Shown: positions 51,448 through 60,027 of the stretch, one piece after another | Layout of the letters: every line of letters begins with the position of its first letter | How positions within the stretch are numbered: the stretch's first letter is position 1 | NCBI RefSeq assembly: GCF_008365315.1 | Contig: NZ_CP043506.1 | Span: 1,532,001 to 1,596,000, forward strand | Source of the DNA: Acetobacter vaccinii | GTDB lineage: Bacteria > Pseudomonadota > Alphaproteobacteria > Acetobacterales > Acetobacteraceae | DNA: 64,000 nt | Reading direction: 5' to 3' | The notes under the pieces: model-generated | Databases searched by the model: none | What the model saw: the letters and a program-made list of their open reading frames with translations, nothing else | What the model was told of the DNA's origin: nothing | Program-made: the position numbers and the translations under genes

Positions 51448-52608
51448 TTAGTCGGCATCCTGCCCGTTTTCCTGCCGATAGGGGGACAGTGCCCGTAGTG
51501 CCTCGGCTTGCGCCAGAATGTCGGCACGCTCGGCATCCAGAAAGGTTGCAACCGCAGTCCGCAGGCCAGGATTTTCCAGCCAGTGGGCGGAATGGGTGGG
51601 CACGGGCAGGTAGCCACGCTGGATTTTGTGTTCGCCCTGTGCCCCGGCCTCCACCCGTTTCAGCCCGTTGGCAATGGCAAAGTCGATCGCCCGGTAATAA
51701 CACAGTTCGAAGTGGAGAAACGGCCAGTCCCCCCGGCACCCCCAGTTACGGCCAAACAGCGTGTCTGTGCCGCGCAGGTTCAGGGCTGCAGCCACCGGGG
51801 TTGTGCCGTCGCGCGCAAGCATCAGCACCACCTTGTCGCCCAGCCGTTCGGACAGGAGGGGGAAGAACGCGGGGGTCAGATAAGCACTCCCCCACTTGCG
51901 GTCGATGGTGTCGGTATAAAACCCGTAAAAAGCCTGCCAGTCCGCCGGGGTTATGGCTGTGCCGCAGAGGGTGGAAAATGTCAGCCCGGCCGCATTGGCA
52001 TCCCGCCGTTCCCGCCGGATGGCTTTGCGCTTGCGGGACGAAAGCGTTGCCAGAAAATCGTCAAAACAGGTGTAGTCGTTGTTGGTCCAGTGGAACTGCA
52101 ACCCCAGTCGTGGCAGCCACCCCCTGTCTGTCAGCGTGTTGCTGTCGTCCTGCTCGCAAAAGGTGACATGGGCGGATGACAGACCGGTCTGGGCGCAGAG
52201 CCCCCGCAGGGCATCGGCCATGGTGGCGCGGGTCTGGGCTGGGGCATCGGGGTGGCACAGCAGGCGCGGGCCGGTGGCGGGTGTAAAGGGCACTGCCACC
52301 TGGAGCTTGGGGTAGTAGTCGCCCCCTGCGGCCTCAAAGGCTCGGGCCCAGCCCTGGTCGAAAACATATTCCCCCCAGGAATGGCCTTTCATATAAGCCG
52401 GGCAGAGGGCGGCCAGCGTGCCATCGGGGGCTTGCAGGCGCACATGCCGGGGCAGCCAGCCGGTTTCCCGGCAGACTGACCCGCTATCTTCCAATGCGGA
52501 GAGGAATGCATGGCTGACAAAAGGATTGTCTGACCCCGCGCAGGCATCCCACTGGTCTGCGGGGATGTCGTGGATGCTGGCATGCAGCGTCATGGACCAG
52601 TCAGCCAT
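51448..52608 (-). CDS. FemAB/GNAT-like protein (DUF482 group)
   Basis: This 386-residue protein is of the DUF482 (PF04339) group of GNAT/FemAB-like acyltransferases. Visible are NPFVSHAFLSALEDSGSV, GWLPRHVRL, PAYMKGHSWGEYVFDQGWA and the basic FDDFLATLSSRKRKAIRRERRDA, with IDRKWGSAYLTPAFFPLLSERLGD and VEAGAQGEHKIQRGYLPVPTHSAHW at the end. The acceptor is unknown. It follows ridA by 32 bases on the same strand, so it probably belongs to that operon. Confidence 0.82.
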   Translation of the reverse strand: MADWSMTLHASIHDIPADQWDACAGSDNPFVSHAFLSALEDSGSVCRETGWLPRHVRLQAPDGTLAALCPAYMKGHSWGEYVFDQGWARAFEAAGGDYYPKLQVAVPFTPATGPRLLCHPDAPAQTRATMADALRGLCAQTGLSSAHVTFCEQDDSNTLTDRGWLPRLGLQFHWTNNDYTCFDDFLATLSSRKRKAIRRERRDANAAGLTFSTLCGTAITPADWQAFYGFYTDTIDRKWGSAYLTPAFFPLLSERLGDKVVLMLARDGTTPVAAALNLRGTDTLFGRNWGCRGDWPFLHFELCYYRAIDFAIANGLKRVEAGAQGEHKIQRGYLPVPTHSAHWLENPGLRTAVATFLDAERADILAQAEALRALSPYRQENGQDAD

Positions 52609-52640
52609 GGCGGGCCTTTCCTGCGCGGGGTGGTATGGTT

Positions 52641-53102
52641 TCAGGCGATTTCGAACAGGCCTTCCACCTCGACCGGGGCGTCCAGCGGCAGGGACGGCAC
52701 ACCAACGGTCGAACGGGCATGGCGCCCGGCATCACCAAACACGTCAACCGCCAGGTCGGAGGCCCCATTCATAACGGAGGCATGGGCTGTAAATGCAGGC
52801 GTGCAGGCAATAAAGCCACCCAGCCGCACAACACGCTTGACGCGAGACAGGTCGCCCACAGCAGCCCGCACCTGGGCAATAACATTGATCATGCTGTAAC
52901 GCGCGGCTTCCACCGCTGTTTCCACCGCAACGCTATCGCCCAGCTTGCCGGTGGCAAACAGCTTGCCATCCAGCAGCGGCAACTGGCCGGACACAACCAG
53001 CAGCGACCCGCTTTGCACGTAAGCCACGTAATTGGCGACCGGGACGGCGGGTGTGGGCAGGGTAATGTTGAGGGCCGCCAGGCGGGATTCGGGGGTGCTC
53101 AT
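52641..53102 (-). CDS. RidA-family enamine/imine deaminase
   Basis: This 153-residue member of the RidA/YjgF/UK114 family removes reactive enamines such as 2-aminoacrylate. Motifs: NYVAYVQSGSLLVVSGQLPLLDGKLF, the central AARYSMINVIAQVRAAVGDLSRVKRVVRLGGFI and the C-terminal GDAGRHARSTVGVPSLPLDAPVEVEGLFEI, containing the Arg-bearing RxxVG-type segment. Its ATG overlaps the stop of the preceding TSCPD-domain gene by one base, so the two are coupled. Confidence 0.9.
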   Translation of the reverse strand: MSTPESRLAALNITLPTPAVPVANYVAYVQSGSLLVVSGQLPLLDGKLFATGKLGDSVAVETAVEAARYSMINVIAQVRAAVGDLSRVKRVVRLGGFIACTPAFTAHASVMNGASDLAVDVFGDAGRHARSTVGVPSLPLDAPVEVEGLFEIA

Positions 53103-54730
53103 CAGGGTATTTTCCTTTGGACATGGGTGTCCGGCGGTGTGCCGGGTTCGGTGTCTTCGGGCTGGGCCGACGGGTCTGGTGTCTGGCTGACCAGCCGCAG
53201 GATACGATGTTTGCGCACCGATGAGGTACCATTCCCGCCTGTCTGGTCAAGTTCTGGCAGGTCCATGGGCAGCAGCGGGTCGGGGTCGTTTGGCCGGTCC
53301 TGATAAGGCCCATCGGGCAGGCGGCGGCCAAGGTAGCTGTCGGACAGGGCGCGGAAAACATAGTCCAGCATGGAGGTGGCGTAGGAGGCTACGGGGTCGC
53401 CCTCCACCGTGCCAGCAGGGCCAAAGCAGGAATAGGCAAAGTTTTCCACAAAGGCTTCCAGCGGCGCGCCATATTGCAGGCCGATGCTCACGGCCTCACC
53501 AAAGCTTTCCATAAGTCCGCGCACCATCCCGCTCTCACGCGTGGGGGTCAGTGCCAGCTCGCCCAGGGTGCCGTCTTCATATTCGCCTGTCCGCATGAAC
53601 AGGCGGTGCCCGGCGATTGTGGTTTTCTGCGTAAAGCCGCCATGCCGGGTGGACAGGACCCGGCGCTTGCCCCGCTCCAGCCGCATGCGGTTGGAGGTGG
53701 AGAAGGTTTCCGGACGGGCGGGCATACGGTCCACAAAGCCTGTCAGCGCCCGATACATGGCCAGGTGAGCTGTCGGGCTGGGCTGGGGCAGTACGGTTTC
53801 CCCTGCCAGAGCGGCGGCCAGGGCTGTCTCGGGCGTAAAGCCGCGCAGTTCCAGCCGTTGGCGGGTGCTGTCTGCCAGACGGCCATCGGGGTTGAGCATG
53901 GAGAAAACCGGGGCAAGCCCGCATGCTTCAACACCCAGAATACCATCAACCGGGTTGGGGGTGGAAAAGCCGGTCTCTACCGCAGCCAGAGGGTTTTCAG
54001 TGACAACAGCGGCCTCGTTCCAGACTGCGCGCAAGGTTTCCCCAAGGCCGGGCAGGACCGTGCGGACAGGCGGCAGGGGCAGGGCTTCGGGGCCACGTCC
54101 GGTATGGGCGGCCAGCGTGGCCAGTGCCGTAATGGCACAGGCGGCGGCACGGCCATCCTCACTGTCATAGTCCAGACCGACTCCAGCCAGACAGGCGTCC
54201 AGATTGGTCAGCAGGACTGTGCCAGCCTCAGCCGGGGTGGCAGAGGGTGTGGTGCCGCTGGCCGGAGGGGTAAATAGGTCGGGCAGTGGCAGTTCACCAT
54301 TGCGCTGGTCCGCGGTGACCTGTGCCGTGTGGCGCAGGACAGAGCAGATCAGCCGCAGGGCCGCCACAAAGGTGCGTGCGGCAAACCCTTCCCCAGGGGA
54401 GACGAAGGCCGCCAGATTGAGGACAAACCCCGCCCTGCGGTCAAACGCGCCATGCCAGACAGGCTCGGTCGGTGCGGCCTGGCGGGTCAGCAGCAGCCAG
54501 ACGAGCGAGCGCGCAGTCCCTTCATCAGGGGCCAGCGTGCCCAGCCAGTCTGCTGTCAGGCTTGGCAGGTCTATGGCGGTATCACCGGGGACAAGGCGCG
54601 CAAGAGCGGACGCCGCCCCGGCATCCCACTCGGCGGGCAGGGTGACGGAACGAAGGGGCGCGTCCGGGTCGGCCGCGGCTTCCAGTGTGCTCATCAGCAC
54701 ACCGTTCCAATGGCGTTGGGCTGTTGTCAT
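53102..54730 (-). CDS. TSCPD-domain protein derived from class II ribonucleotide reductase
   Basis: This 542-residue protein resembles parts of adenosylcobalamin-dependent (NrdJ) ribonucleotide reductase. The segment LDYDSEDGRAAACAITALATLAA and a C-terminal TSCPD-type domain (TIAGHRLFMRTGEYEDGTLGELALTPTRESGMVRGLMESFGEAVSIGLQYGAPLEAFVENFAYSCFGPAGTVEGDPVASYATSMLDYVFRALSDSYLGR) are close to NrdJ. The catalytic Cys region (CSEY, CNL motifs) of a working reductase is not seen, so it is probably not an active enzyme. A long Thr/Pro-rich tail ends the protein. Start 54730 is used; ATG 54694 is an alternative. It overlaps ridA. Confidence 0.72.
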   Translation of the reverse strand: MTTAQRHWNGVLMSTLEAAADPDAPLRSVTLPAEWDAGAASALARLVPGDTAIDLPSLTADWLGTLAPDEGTARSLVWLLLTRQAAPTEPVWHGAFDRRAGFVLNLAAFVSPGEGFAARTFVAALRLICSVLRHTAQVTADQRNGELPLPDLFTPPASGTTPSATPAEAGTVLLTNLDACLAGVGLDYDSEDGRAAACAITALATLAAHTGRGPEALPLPPVRTVLPGLGETLRAVWNEAAVVTENPLAAVETGFSTPNPVDGILGVEACGLAPVFSMLNPDGRLADSTRQRLELRGFTPETALAAALAGETVLPQPSPTAHLAMYRALTGFVDRMPARPETFSTSNRMRLERGKRRVLSTRHGGFTQKTTIAGHRLFMRTGEYEDGTLGELALTPTRESGMVRGLMESFGEAVSIGLQYGAPLEAFVENFAYSCFGPAGTVEGDPVASYATSMLDYVFRALSDSYLGRRLPDGPYQDRPNDPDPLLPMDLPELDQTGGNGTSSVRKHRILRLVSQTPDPSAQPEDTEPGTPPDTHVQRKIP

Positions 54731-54916
54731 ACCGGTATGTTACTGCCACCATCCTTGTGGGCGTAACCCGGTTTGGAGGGGGTGCGGACCCGGTTATCAC
54801 CCTGCAAAACGAGGATATGGGGGATAACTTCTCCGCCCATCACACCTGCGCGGGCGCTGGGGCTCCATGCGATAAAATCATGGACGCACAGAAGGCGGGA
54901 GTTCTATCATACAGGC

Positions 54917-55285
54917 ATGGCAAACTTCGGAACATGGCTGCATACGCGCCGGAAAGGGCGGCTGGTTGGCAAGGATGCCGATGGCCGCAGCTACTACGAA
55001 TCCACAGGTCCGGCCCGCGTGGGCGGGGGTGTCCTGCGGCCTGAACGCTGGGTGATCTACCTGAAAGGGGAAGATGCCTCTGCCGTCCCGGCTGAATGGT
55101 GGGGCTGGCTGCACCACACGCTTGATGCACCGATCCCGCAGGACGAGCGCAAACCCTGGCAGTTGCCGCACCAGGCCAACATGACCGGAACATCCGCGTC
55201 CTACAGGCCGGAGGGCAGCCTGTACGCCACCGGCAAGCACCCGCCCGCCACGGGTGATTACGAGGCCTGGTCCCCCGAGGCGTGA
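54917..55285 (+). CDS. NADH:ubiquinone oxidoreductase subunit NDUFA12 homologue
   Basis: This 122-residue supernumerary complex I subunit is shared by alphaproteobacteria and mitochondria. Motifs: FGTWLHTRRKGRLVGKDADGRSYYES, ERWVIYLKGEDASAVPAEWWGWLHHTLDAPIP, and KPWQLPHQANMTGTSASYRPEGSL near the C-terminus. ATG 54917 matches the family start. It opens an NDUFA12-mlaD-DUF2155 neighbourhood that I associate with alphaproteobacterial genomes, which supports the assignment. Confidence 0.93.
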   Translation: MANFGTWLHTRRKGRLVGKDADGRSYYESTGPARVGGGVLRPERWVIYLKGEDASAVPAEWWGWLHHTLDAPIPQDERKPWQLPHQANMTGTSASYRPEGSLYATGKHPPATGDYEAWSPEA

Positions 55286-55342
55286 TTTGCCGTGCGTTCC
55301 CTGCTAAGGGTGTGAACTCGAACAGGGAATACGGGTGGCTTT

Positions 55343-55885
55343 ATGGCTTTGGCATCGGTTGAAAAATCACGGCGCAGCACGGCGGAACTTCTGACCGGGG
55401 GGGCCGTGTTGTGTGTTCTGGCAGCCATGCTGGCAGCGACAGTGCTGGACAAGGGGCAGAAAACCGATAGCGTCGGCTACCGGCTGAATGCCGATTTTGG
55501 CCATATCGACGGGTTGGATGTCGGGTCCGATGTGCGGCTGGCCGGGGTGACTGTCGGCACGGTTGTGGCCGAAACTGTCGACCCCAAAACCTACAAGGCG
55601 CATGTGACCTTTACCGTGCGCCCCGATATCCGGCTTTCTGACGACACAGCAGCCATTATCACCAGCGACAGCCTGCTGGGCGGCAAATATATTGCCCTGT
55701 CCCCTGGCGGGGATGATACCAACCTCAAGCCCGGTGCGACGGTCACCCAGACCCAGGGGTCCATCAGCCTTGAGCAGTTGCTGAGCAAGTTCATTTTCTC
55801 CGTCACCGACACGCTGACCCGCGCCAGCAAGGATACCCCGCATGGTGGCCCGGCCACCCCAGGGGCAGACCTGCCCACACACTGA
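55343..55885 (+). CDS. mlaD: MlaD-like MCE-domain lipid transport protein
   Basis: This 180-residue protein has an N-terminal membrane anchor (residues about 12-33, LLTGGAVLCVLAAMLAATVL) and one MCE domain (about 40-130: YRLNADFGHIDGLDVGSDVRLAGVTVGTVVAE ... SDDTAAIITSDSLLGGKYIALSPGG). A helical tail reaches the GSISLEQLLSKFIFSV region. It is the hexameric periplasmic ring of the Mla phospholipid importer. The mlaA and mlaC partners lie 12 kb away at 42-44 kb; mlaF and mlaE are not in the window. Confidence 0.9.
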   Translation: MALASVEKSRRSTAELLTGGAVLCVLAAMLAATVLDKGQKTDSVGYRLNADFGHIDGLDVGSDVRLAGVTVGTVVAETVDPKTYKAHVTFTVRPDIRLSDDTAAIITSDSLLGGKYIALSPGGDDTNLKPGATVTQTQGSISLEQLLSKFIFSVTDTLTRASKDTPHGGPATPGADLPTH

Positions 55886-55928
55886 AAACTGGCTGGTCAT
55901 GCCACAAGCAGGGGAGTACAGGGTGCCC

Positions 55929-56141
55929 ATGGATGCGTTGCAGATCTGGCCGCAGGATGACGGCCAACCCGTGTCATGCCACGAAAAACTGCGTGTTCTG
56001 GAAGAAAACTGGCAGGATGTTCGGCAGGTGCTGACAGATGCGTTTGAGGATGCCGTTCTTATGGGCGTGAGCGAACAGGTAATGCGCGACAGGTTGCAGC
56101 AACTGGTGGCGGGCCTGCAAACCCCCAAGGTGGGCGTATGA
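55929..56141 (+). CDS. Small conserved-looking protein between mlaD and DUF2155
   Basis: This 70-residue soluble protein begins MDALQIWPQDDGQPVSCHEKL and continues with a helical LEENWQDVRQVLTDAFEDAVLMGVSEQVMRDRLQQLVAGL. No domain recognised. GGGGAG at 55912-55917 supports ATG 55929; an in-frame ATG at 55899 is possible. Its end overlaps the start of the DUF2155 gene (ATGA), so it is co-translated. Confidence 0.6.
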   Translation: MDALQIWPQDDGQPVSCHEKLRVLEENWQDVRQVLTDAFEDAVLMGVSEQVMRDRLQQLVAGLQTPKVGV

Positions 56142-56806
56142 GGGGCGTTGTTGCGCGGTTGCGTACGGTCGCCTGTGCGGGTGTGGCTGCGGGGGCGTTG
56201 CTGCCTGCCATGGCCTGGGCACAGGCAACGGCGCTGGCTCCGCCCGCCATGTATCCGCCGGGCACATGGCAGGGTAAGGGAACGGCTGTTGTACGGGTGC
56301 TCGACAAGCTGGACTCTCATGTCGAGGAGCTGAAAATCCCTGTCGGCACGGCAGGCCACTACAAGGGCCTGACGGTGACAGCCAGCCGGTGTCTGCAACG
56401 CCCGCCCACCTTGTCGCCCGATGCCGCAGCCTGGCTGGATATTCAGGACACGCTGCCCAATGGTGCGGTGTTTCGTGGCTGGATGCTGGCAGCCGAGCCA
56501 TCGCTCGGGGTGTTTGAAAGCCCTGTTTACGATGTGCGGATGGTGCAGTGCGAAGGGGAGGATACGCCGCCCGGCCTGCCACCGTTGCCCCAGCCCGTTG
56601 TGCCGACTCTGCCTCAGGCCGCGTCATCGACTGCAGGACAGGCTGATCCTGCCGCCGGACCTGCGCCAGTGCAGGGTGCGCAGCCCTTGCCGGTGCCTCC
56701 GTCTGGGGGTGGTGCGGCTCAGCCCCGACCACTGCCTGCGCCGGTGCCGTTTTCTGCCCCATCAGGTGGTGGCACTGGCACGCCAGAAAACGGCGGGGTT
56801 TACTAG
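56138..56806 (+). CDS. DUF2155 secreted protein
   Basis: This 222-residue protein has a signal peptide (cleavage after AWA near residue 29) and a DUF2155 domain (VVRVLDKLDSHVEELKIPVGTAGHYKGLTVTASRCLQRPPTLSPDAAAWLDIQDTLPNGAVFRGWMLAAEPSLGVFESPVYDVRMVQC), with two Cys probably disulfide-linked. A Pro/Gln/Ala-rich low-complexity tail follows. Function of DUF2155 is unknown; it is an alphaproteobacterial envelope family. Confidence 0.88.
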   Translation: MRGVVARLRTVACAGVAAGALLPAMAWAQATALAPPAMYPPGTWQGKGTAVVRVLDKLDSHVEELKIPVGTAGHYKGLTVTASRCLQRPPTLSPDAAAWLDIQDTLPNGAVFRGWMLAAEPSLGVFESPVYDVRMVQCEGEDTPPGLPPLPQPVVPTLPQAASSTAGQADPAAGPAPVQGAQPLPVPPSGGGAAQPRPLPAPVPFSAPSGGGTGTPENGGVY

Positions 56807-56915
56807 GCCGCCTCCTGCTCAAGGGCTGGCGCAGCAGGCGTTGGCCTGAAGCAGGCAGGGGGTGGAATGTCAGGCACCTGACGGCGGTGCCATGGGTGTA
56901 GACAGGAGGTTAAGG

Positions 56916-57656
56916 GTGTTTGGTCTTTCAGGCTCGCGGGAAACACGGTTTGCAGTGCCGCCTTTGGCAGAAGCAGCATTTTTGCTGGATTTTGATGGCA
57001 CCCTTGTCGATGCCGTCCGGGCTGCGGATGACGTGGTGGTGCCCCCCGGCCTGACAGATGTCCTCGCCAAACTGCGCGCAGCCTGTGGGGATGCCCTGGC
57101 CATTATCTCCCGCCGTCCGGTTGAGGAGATTGACCGCTTGTTGGGGGATGTTCCCTTTGCTGTGGCGGGTGAGCGTGGCATTGCCATCCGGCACCGGCCC
57201 GGTGGCCCGATTGAGCGGGCGGCGTTGCCTCCTTTGCCGCAGCACTGGCTGGCCCGTGCGCGTGACCTTGTCGGCACTCTGCCCGGCACACGGCTGGAGC
57301 ATAAGGATGGCGGGCTGATCCTACATTATCGTGCAGCACCCGAGTCCGCGACAACGCTGCGGACAGCCGCAGCAGGCTGGGTTAGCGAATCCAAAGGCGA
57401 GTTTCTGCTACAGCCGGGCCACATGATGTGGGAAATCCGCCCTGTCGGGGTGGATAAAGGCTACGCGGTGTCGCAGGTCATGCAGGCTCCCCCCTTTGTC
57501 GGGCGCAAGCCGGTTTACGTGGGGGACGACCACACGGACGAGGAAGGCGTGCAGACAGCGCGGCAACTGGGGGGTGTGGGCTTTCGTATTTCGGCAGATT
57601 TTCCCACTCCGGCTGTCTTCCGCGCCTGGCTGGCATCACTGGTTGCGGCACGCTGA
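56916..57656 (+). CDS. otsB: Trehalose-6-phosphate phosphatase
   Basis: This 246-residue HAD-superfamily enzyme dephosphorylates trehalose-6-phosphate. The nucleophile motif AAFLLDFDGTLVDAVRAA is at the start. Other motifs: IISRRPVEEIDRLLGDVPFAVAGERG, FLLQPGHMMWEIRPVGVDKGYAV and YVGDDHTDEEGVQTARQLGG. The start GTG 56916 is six bases after AGGAGG (56904-56909), the best ribosome site around. The synthase otsA is not adjacent. It makes an osmoprotectant step if OtsA is elsewhere. Confidence 0.92.
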   Translation: MFGLSGSRETRFAVPPLAEAAFLLDFDGTLVDAVRAADDVVVPPGLTDVLAKLRAACGDALAIISRRPVEEIDRLLGDVPFAVAGERGIAIRHRPGGPIERAALPPLPQHWLARARDLVGTLPGTRLEHKDGGLILHYRAAPESATTLRTAAAGWVSESKGEFLLQPGHMMWEIRPVGVDKGYAVSQVMQAPPFVGRKPVYVGDDHTDEEGVQTARQLGGVGFRISADFPTPAVFRAWLASLVAAR

Positions 57657-57696
57657 GCGCATATTGCCCCCTCATACCCGCTAGAAGGGAAAGAGC

Positions 57697-58212
57697 ATGA
57701 CCCAGTATGGACGAAACCGGCTCCTTGCAGGCGTGCTGTGCTTGGGGGGCGTGCTGGCGCTGGCTGTTGTCTGGGTGGTGGAGCACGGGCTTGGCATTAT
57801 GCCGTGTGAACTGTGCTTGTGGGAGCGTTGGCCCTGGCGTGTGCTCATAGGGCTGGGCCTGCTGGGTCTGCTTTCTCCCTGGCAGTGGGGGCGGTTCTGG
57901 CTGTGGCTGTGTGTGGTACCGCTGCTGGCCAGTATCGGGCTGACCCTGTGCCATGCAGGGGTGGAGTGGGGGTGGTGGCCCAGCCCGCTACCGTCCTGCC
58001 ATGCGCCCCATGTGTTTGGGCACAGCATGGCCGAACGGCTGGCCTCCATGCCCAAGCTCCCCTCCAAACCGTGTGACGCGCCGACCTATCTGGTGCCCGG
58101 CCTGCCTGTGTCCATGACAGTCATGGGGGGACTGTATGCCCTTGCCCTGCTGGTGGTTGTGTTGGTGGGTGGGGTTGGTGGCCGACGTTCGTCACGGCGG
58201 TTCATGCGCTAG
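57697..58212 (+). CDS. dsbB: Disulfide bond formation protein B
   Basis: This 171-residue inner-membrane protein has four helices and re-oxidises DsbA with quinone. The first Cys pair is GIMPCELCLWERWPWRVLIGLG. The second, in the periplasmic loop, is formed by PSCHAPHVF and KLPSKPCDAPTYLVPGLPVSM. Length is normal. It lies 40 bases after otsB with its own AGAAGGGAAAG site, so it may be co-transcribed. Confidence 0.92.
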   Translation: MTQYGRNRLLAGVLCLGGVLALAVVWVVEHGLGIMPCELCLWERWPWRVLIGLGLLGLLSPWQWGRFWLWLCVVPLLASIGLTLCHAGVEWGWWPSPLPSCHAPHVFGHSMAERLASMPKLPSKPCDAPTYLVPGLPVSMTVMGGLYALALLVVVLVGGVGGRRSSRRFMR

Positions 58213-58306
58213 GCCGTGGTGTAAAAACCGCAAAAGGCAGGTTTTCTGCCCGTATCGGGGCCTGCATATTTGCGTTGCAGGGGGCGTCTCTGTTTAAAAG
58301 ACTGAA

Positions 58307-59005
58307 ATGTCTGCAAGCAGGAAAGACCCCCGTATAATGCCGCCTACCAAGCGCTCACCCGCCACCCGGAAAGCTTTGGACAAGACCGCCGAGGAACTGG
58401 CGACGGGTTCGCTGGCCAGCCCTGTTCGGGAACTGACCCTGGAGGAATCCCTGGGGGCGCAGATCCGCCAGCTTCGGCGGCGGGCGGAACTGACCGGCAG
58501 TGACCTGGCAACCGCTGCGGGTATTTCCCTTGGTATGCTCTCCAAAATTGAAAACGGGCAGATTTCCCCTTCTCTCGCAACATTGCAGGCGGTCTGCCGG
58601 GCATTGACCGTGCCACTCAGCCAGTTGTTTGCCACTGCGGAGGAGCAACGGGACTGCTCCTTCGTGCGGGCCGGGCAGGGGGTCATCATAGACCGGCGCG
58701 GCACCAAGGCGGGACATCGCTATAGCCTGCTTGGACATTTGCTCAGCGGGCCTGTGGTGCTGGAGCCTTATCTGATTACCCTGCGCGACGATGCGCAGCC
58801 CTATGCCAGCTTCCGGCATGATGGAATCGAAATGATTTACATGCTGAGTGGCCGCGTCACCTACCGACACGGGGACGAGGTGTACGAAATGGGGCCGGGC
58901 GACACATTGATGTTTGATAGCCACGCCCCGCATGGTCCTGAAGAATGTATTGAAAAACCAATCAGTTACCTCTCGATAATCGTGTATCCGAGGCAGGTGG
59001 ACTGA
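58307..59005 (+). CDS. XRE-family regulator with C-terminal cupin domain
   Basis: This 232-residue regulator has an XRE helix-turn-helix at about residues 45-105 (LGAQIRQLRRRAELTGSDLATAAGISLGMLSKIENGQISPSLATLQAVCRALTVPLSQLFA) and a cupin sensor domain (about 145-225: HDGIEMIYMLSGRVTYRHGDEVYEMGPGDTLMFDSHAPHGPEE). Such proteins often govern adjacent amine or glutamine-related genes. It precedes the glx/gln cluster in the same orientation and probably controls it. ATG 58307 is used; ATG 58337 is an alternative. Confidence 0.88.
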   Translation: MSASRKDPRIMPPTKRSPATRKALDKTAEELATGSLASPVRELTLEESLGAQIRQLRRRAELTGSDLATAAGISLGMLSKIENGQISPSLATLQAVCRALTVPLSQLFATAEEQRDCSFVRAGQGVIIDRRGTKAGHRYSLLGHLLSGPVVLEPYLITLRDDAQPYASFRHDGIEMIYMLSGRVTYRHGDEVYEMGPGDTLMFDSHAPHGPEECIEKPISYLSIIVYPRQVD

Positions 59006-59022
59006 CCGGAGTGTATTTTCCT

Positions 59023-59045
59023 TAGAAGAAAGTTTTATTCTTTTA
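59023..59045. promoter_or_regulatory. Candidate operator upstream of the glx cluster
   Basis: TAGAAGAA (59023-59030) and TTCTTTTA (59038-59045) are near-perfect inverted repeats (7 of 8 pairs) with a seven-base spacer. They lie in the A+T-rich gap between the XRE regulator and glxB, where that regulator could bind. Confidence 0.4.
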
Positions 59046-59112
59046 CGTTGACTCGCCGCCGCATGCCTGATTGGATGTGCTTATTACCTGATACTCCTTT
59101 GGAGGTTGTGCG

Positions 59113-60012
59113 ATGTGCGGCATCGTTGGACTGTTTCTTAAAAATCGGGCACTGCAGCCTGAACTGGGGCGTCTGACGTCCCAGATGCTCAAGACCATGA
59201 CGGAACGTGGTCCGGACAGCGCTGGCTTTGCCATTTATGGCGGCCAGGAAAGCGGCGTGCGTAAAATTACGGTGCGCGGCGTTTCTGACGATGTCATCGC
59301 CGTGTTTGAAGCTGGCTTTCTGGAACTCATCGGTGGCACCGGCACTTTGCACAAGCGCTATGACCACGTGGTGCTGACCTACCCCGCACAGTACGACGCC
59401 GCAGTGCGCGACTATGTAACGGCTTTCGGGGCTGGCATTGCGTTTGCATCCAGCGGTGAAAGCATTGAGCTCTACAAAGGTGTTGGTCTGCCTGAAGATG
59501 TAGCCCTGCGCTTTGGTCTTGAGAAAATGCAAGGCACACACGCTATCGGTCACACACGTATGGCAACAGAATCTGCCGTGACCGTGGCTGGTGCGCATCC
59601 TTTCTCCACCGGTCCCGACCAGTGCCTAGTGCACAATGGCTCGCTGTCCAACCACAACTCCCTGCGTCGTCAACTGGTGCGCGAAGGCCTGACCTTCGAG
59701 ACCGAAAATGACTCCGAAGTGGCAGCTGGCTACCTGTCCTGGCGTCTGTCCAAGGGCGAGCGCCTGGATGAAGCTCTTAAGGCTTCTCTGAACGATCTTG
59801 ACGGCTTCTACACTTTTGTGGTCGGCACACGTGACGGTTTTGCTGTTCTGCGTGACCCGGTGGCCTGCAAGCCCGCCGTTATGGCAGAAACAGACGACTA
59901 TGTGGCCTTTGCTTCGGAATACCGTTCCTTCGCGGGTCTGCCGGGCATCCAGCACGCTACGGTTTTCGAACCCGAGCCCCAGCGTGTCTACCACTGGGAA
60001 CATGCGGCGTAA
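59113..60012 (+). CDS. glxB: Class II glutamine amidotransferase (GlxB/MgsA-like)
   Basis: This 299-residue N-terminal-nucleophile amidotransferase releases ammonia from glutamine for a partner synthase. The catalytic Cys2 follows the initiator Met (MCGIVGLFLKNRAL), with later motifs GTHAIGHTRMATESAVTVAGAHPF and LVHNGSLSNHNSLRRQL. It resembles GltB's amidotransferase domain as a free subunit, as in rhizobial GlxB and methylotroph MgsA. ATG 59113 has TTTGGAGG upstream. It is followed after 15 bases by glxC. Confidence 0.9.
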   Translation: MCGIVGLFLKNRALQPELGRLTSQMLKTMTERGPDSAGFAIYGGQESGVRKITVRGVSDDVIAVFEAGFLELIGGTGTLHKRYDHVVLTYPAQYDAAVRDYVTAFGAGIAFASSGESIELYKGVGLPEDVALRFGLEKMQGTHAIGHTRMATESAVTVAGAHPFSTGPDQCLVHNGSLSNHNSLRRQLVREGLTFETENDSEVAAGYLSWRLSKGERLDEALKASLNDLDGFYTFVVGTRDGFAVLRDPVACKPAVMAETDDYVAFASEYRSFAGLPGIQHATVFEPEPQRVYHWEHAA

Positions 60013-60027
60013 GGCGGGAGCAAAACC

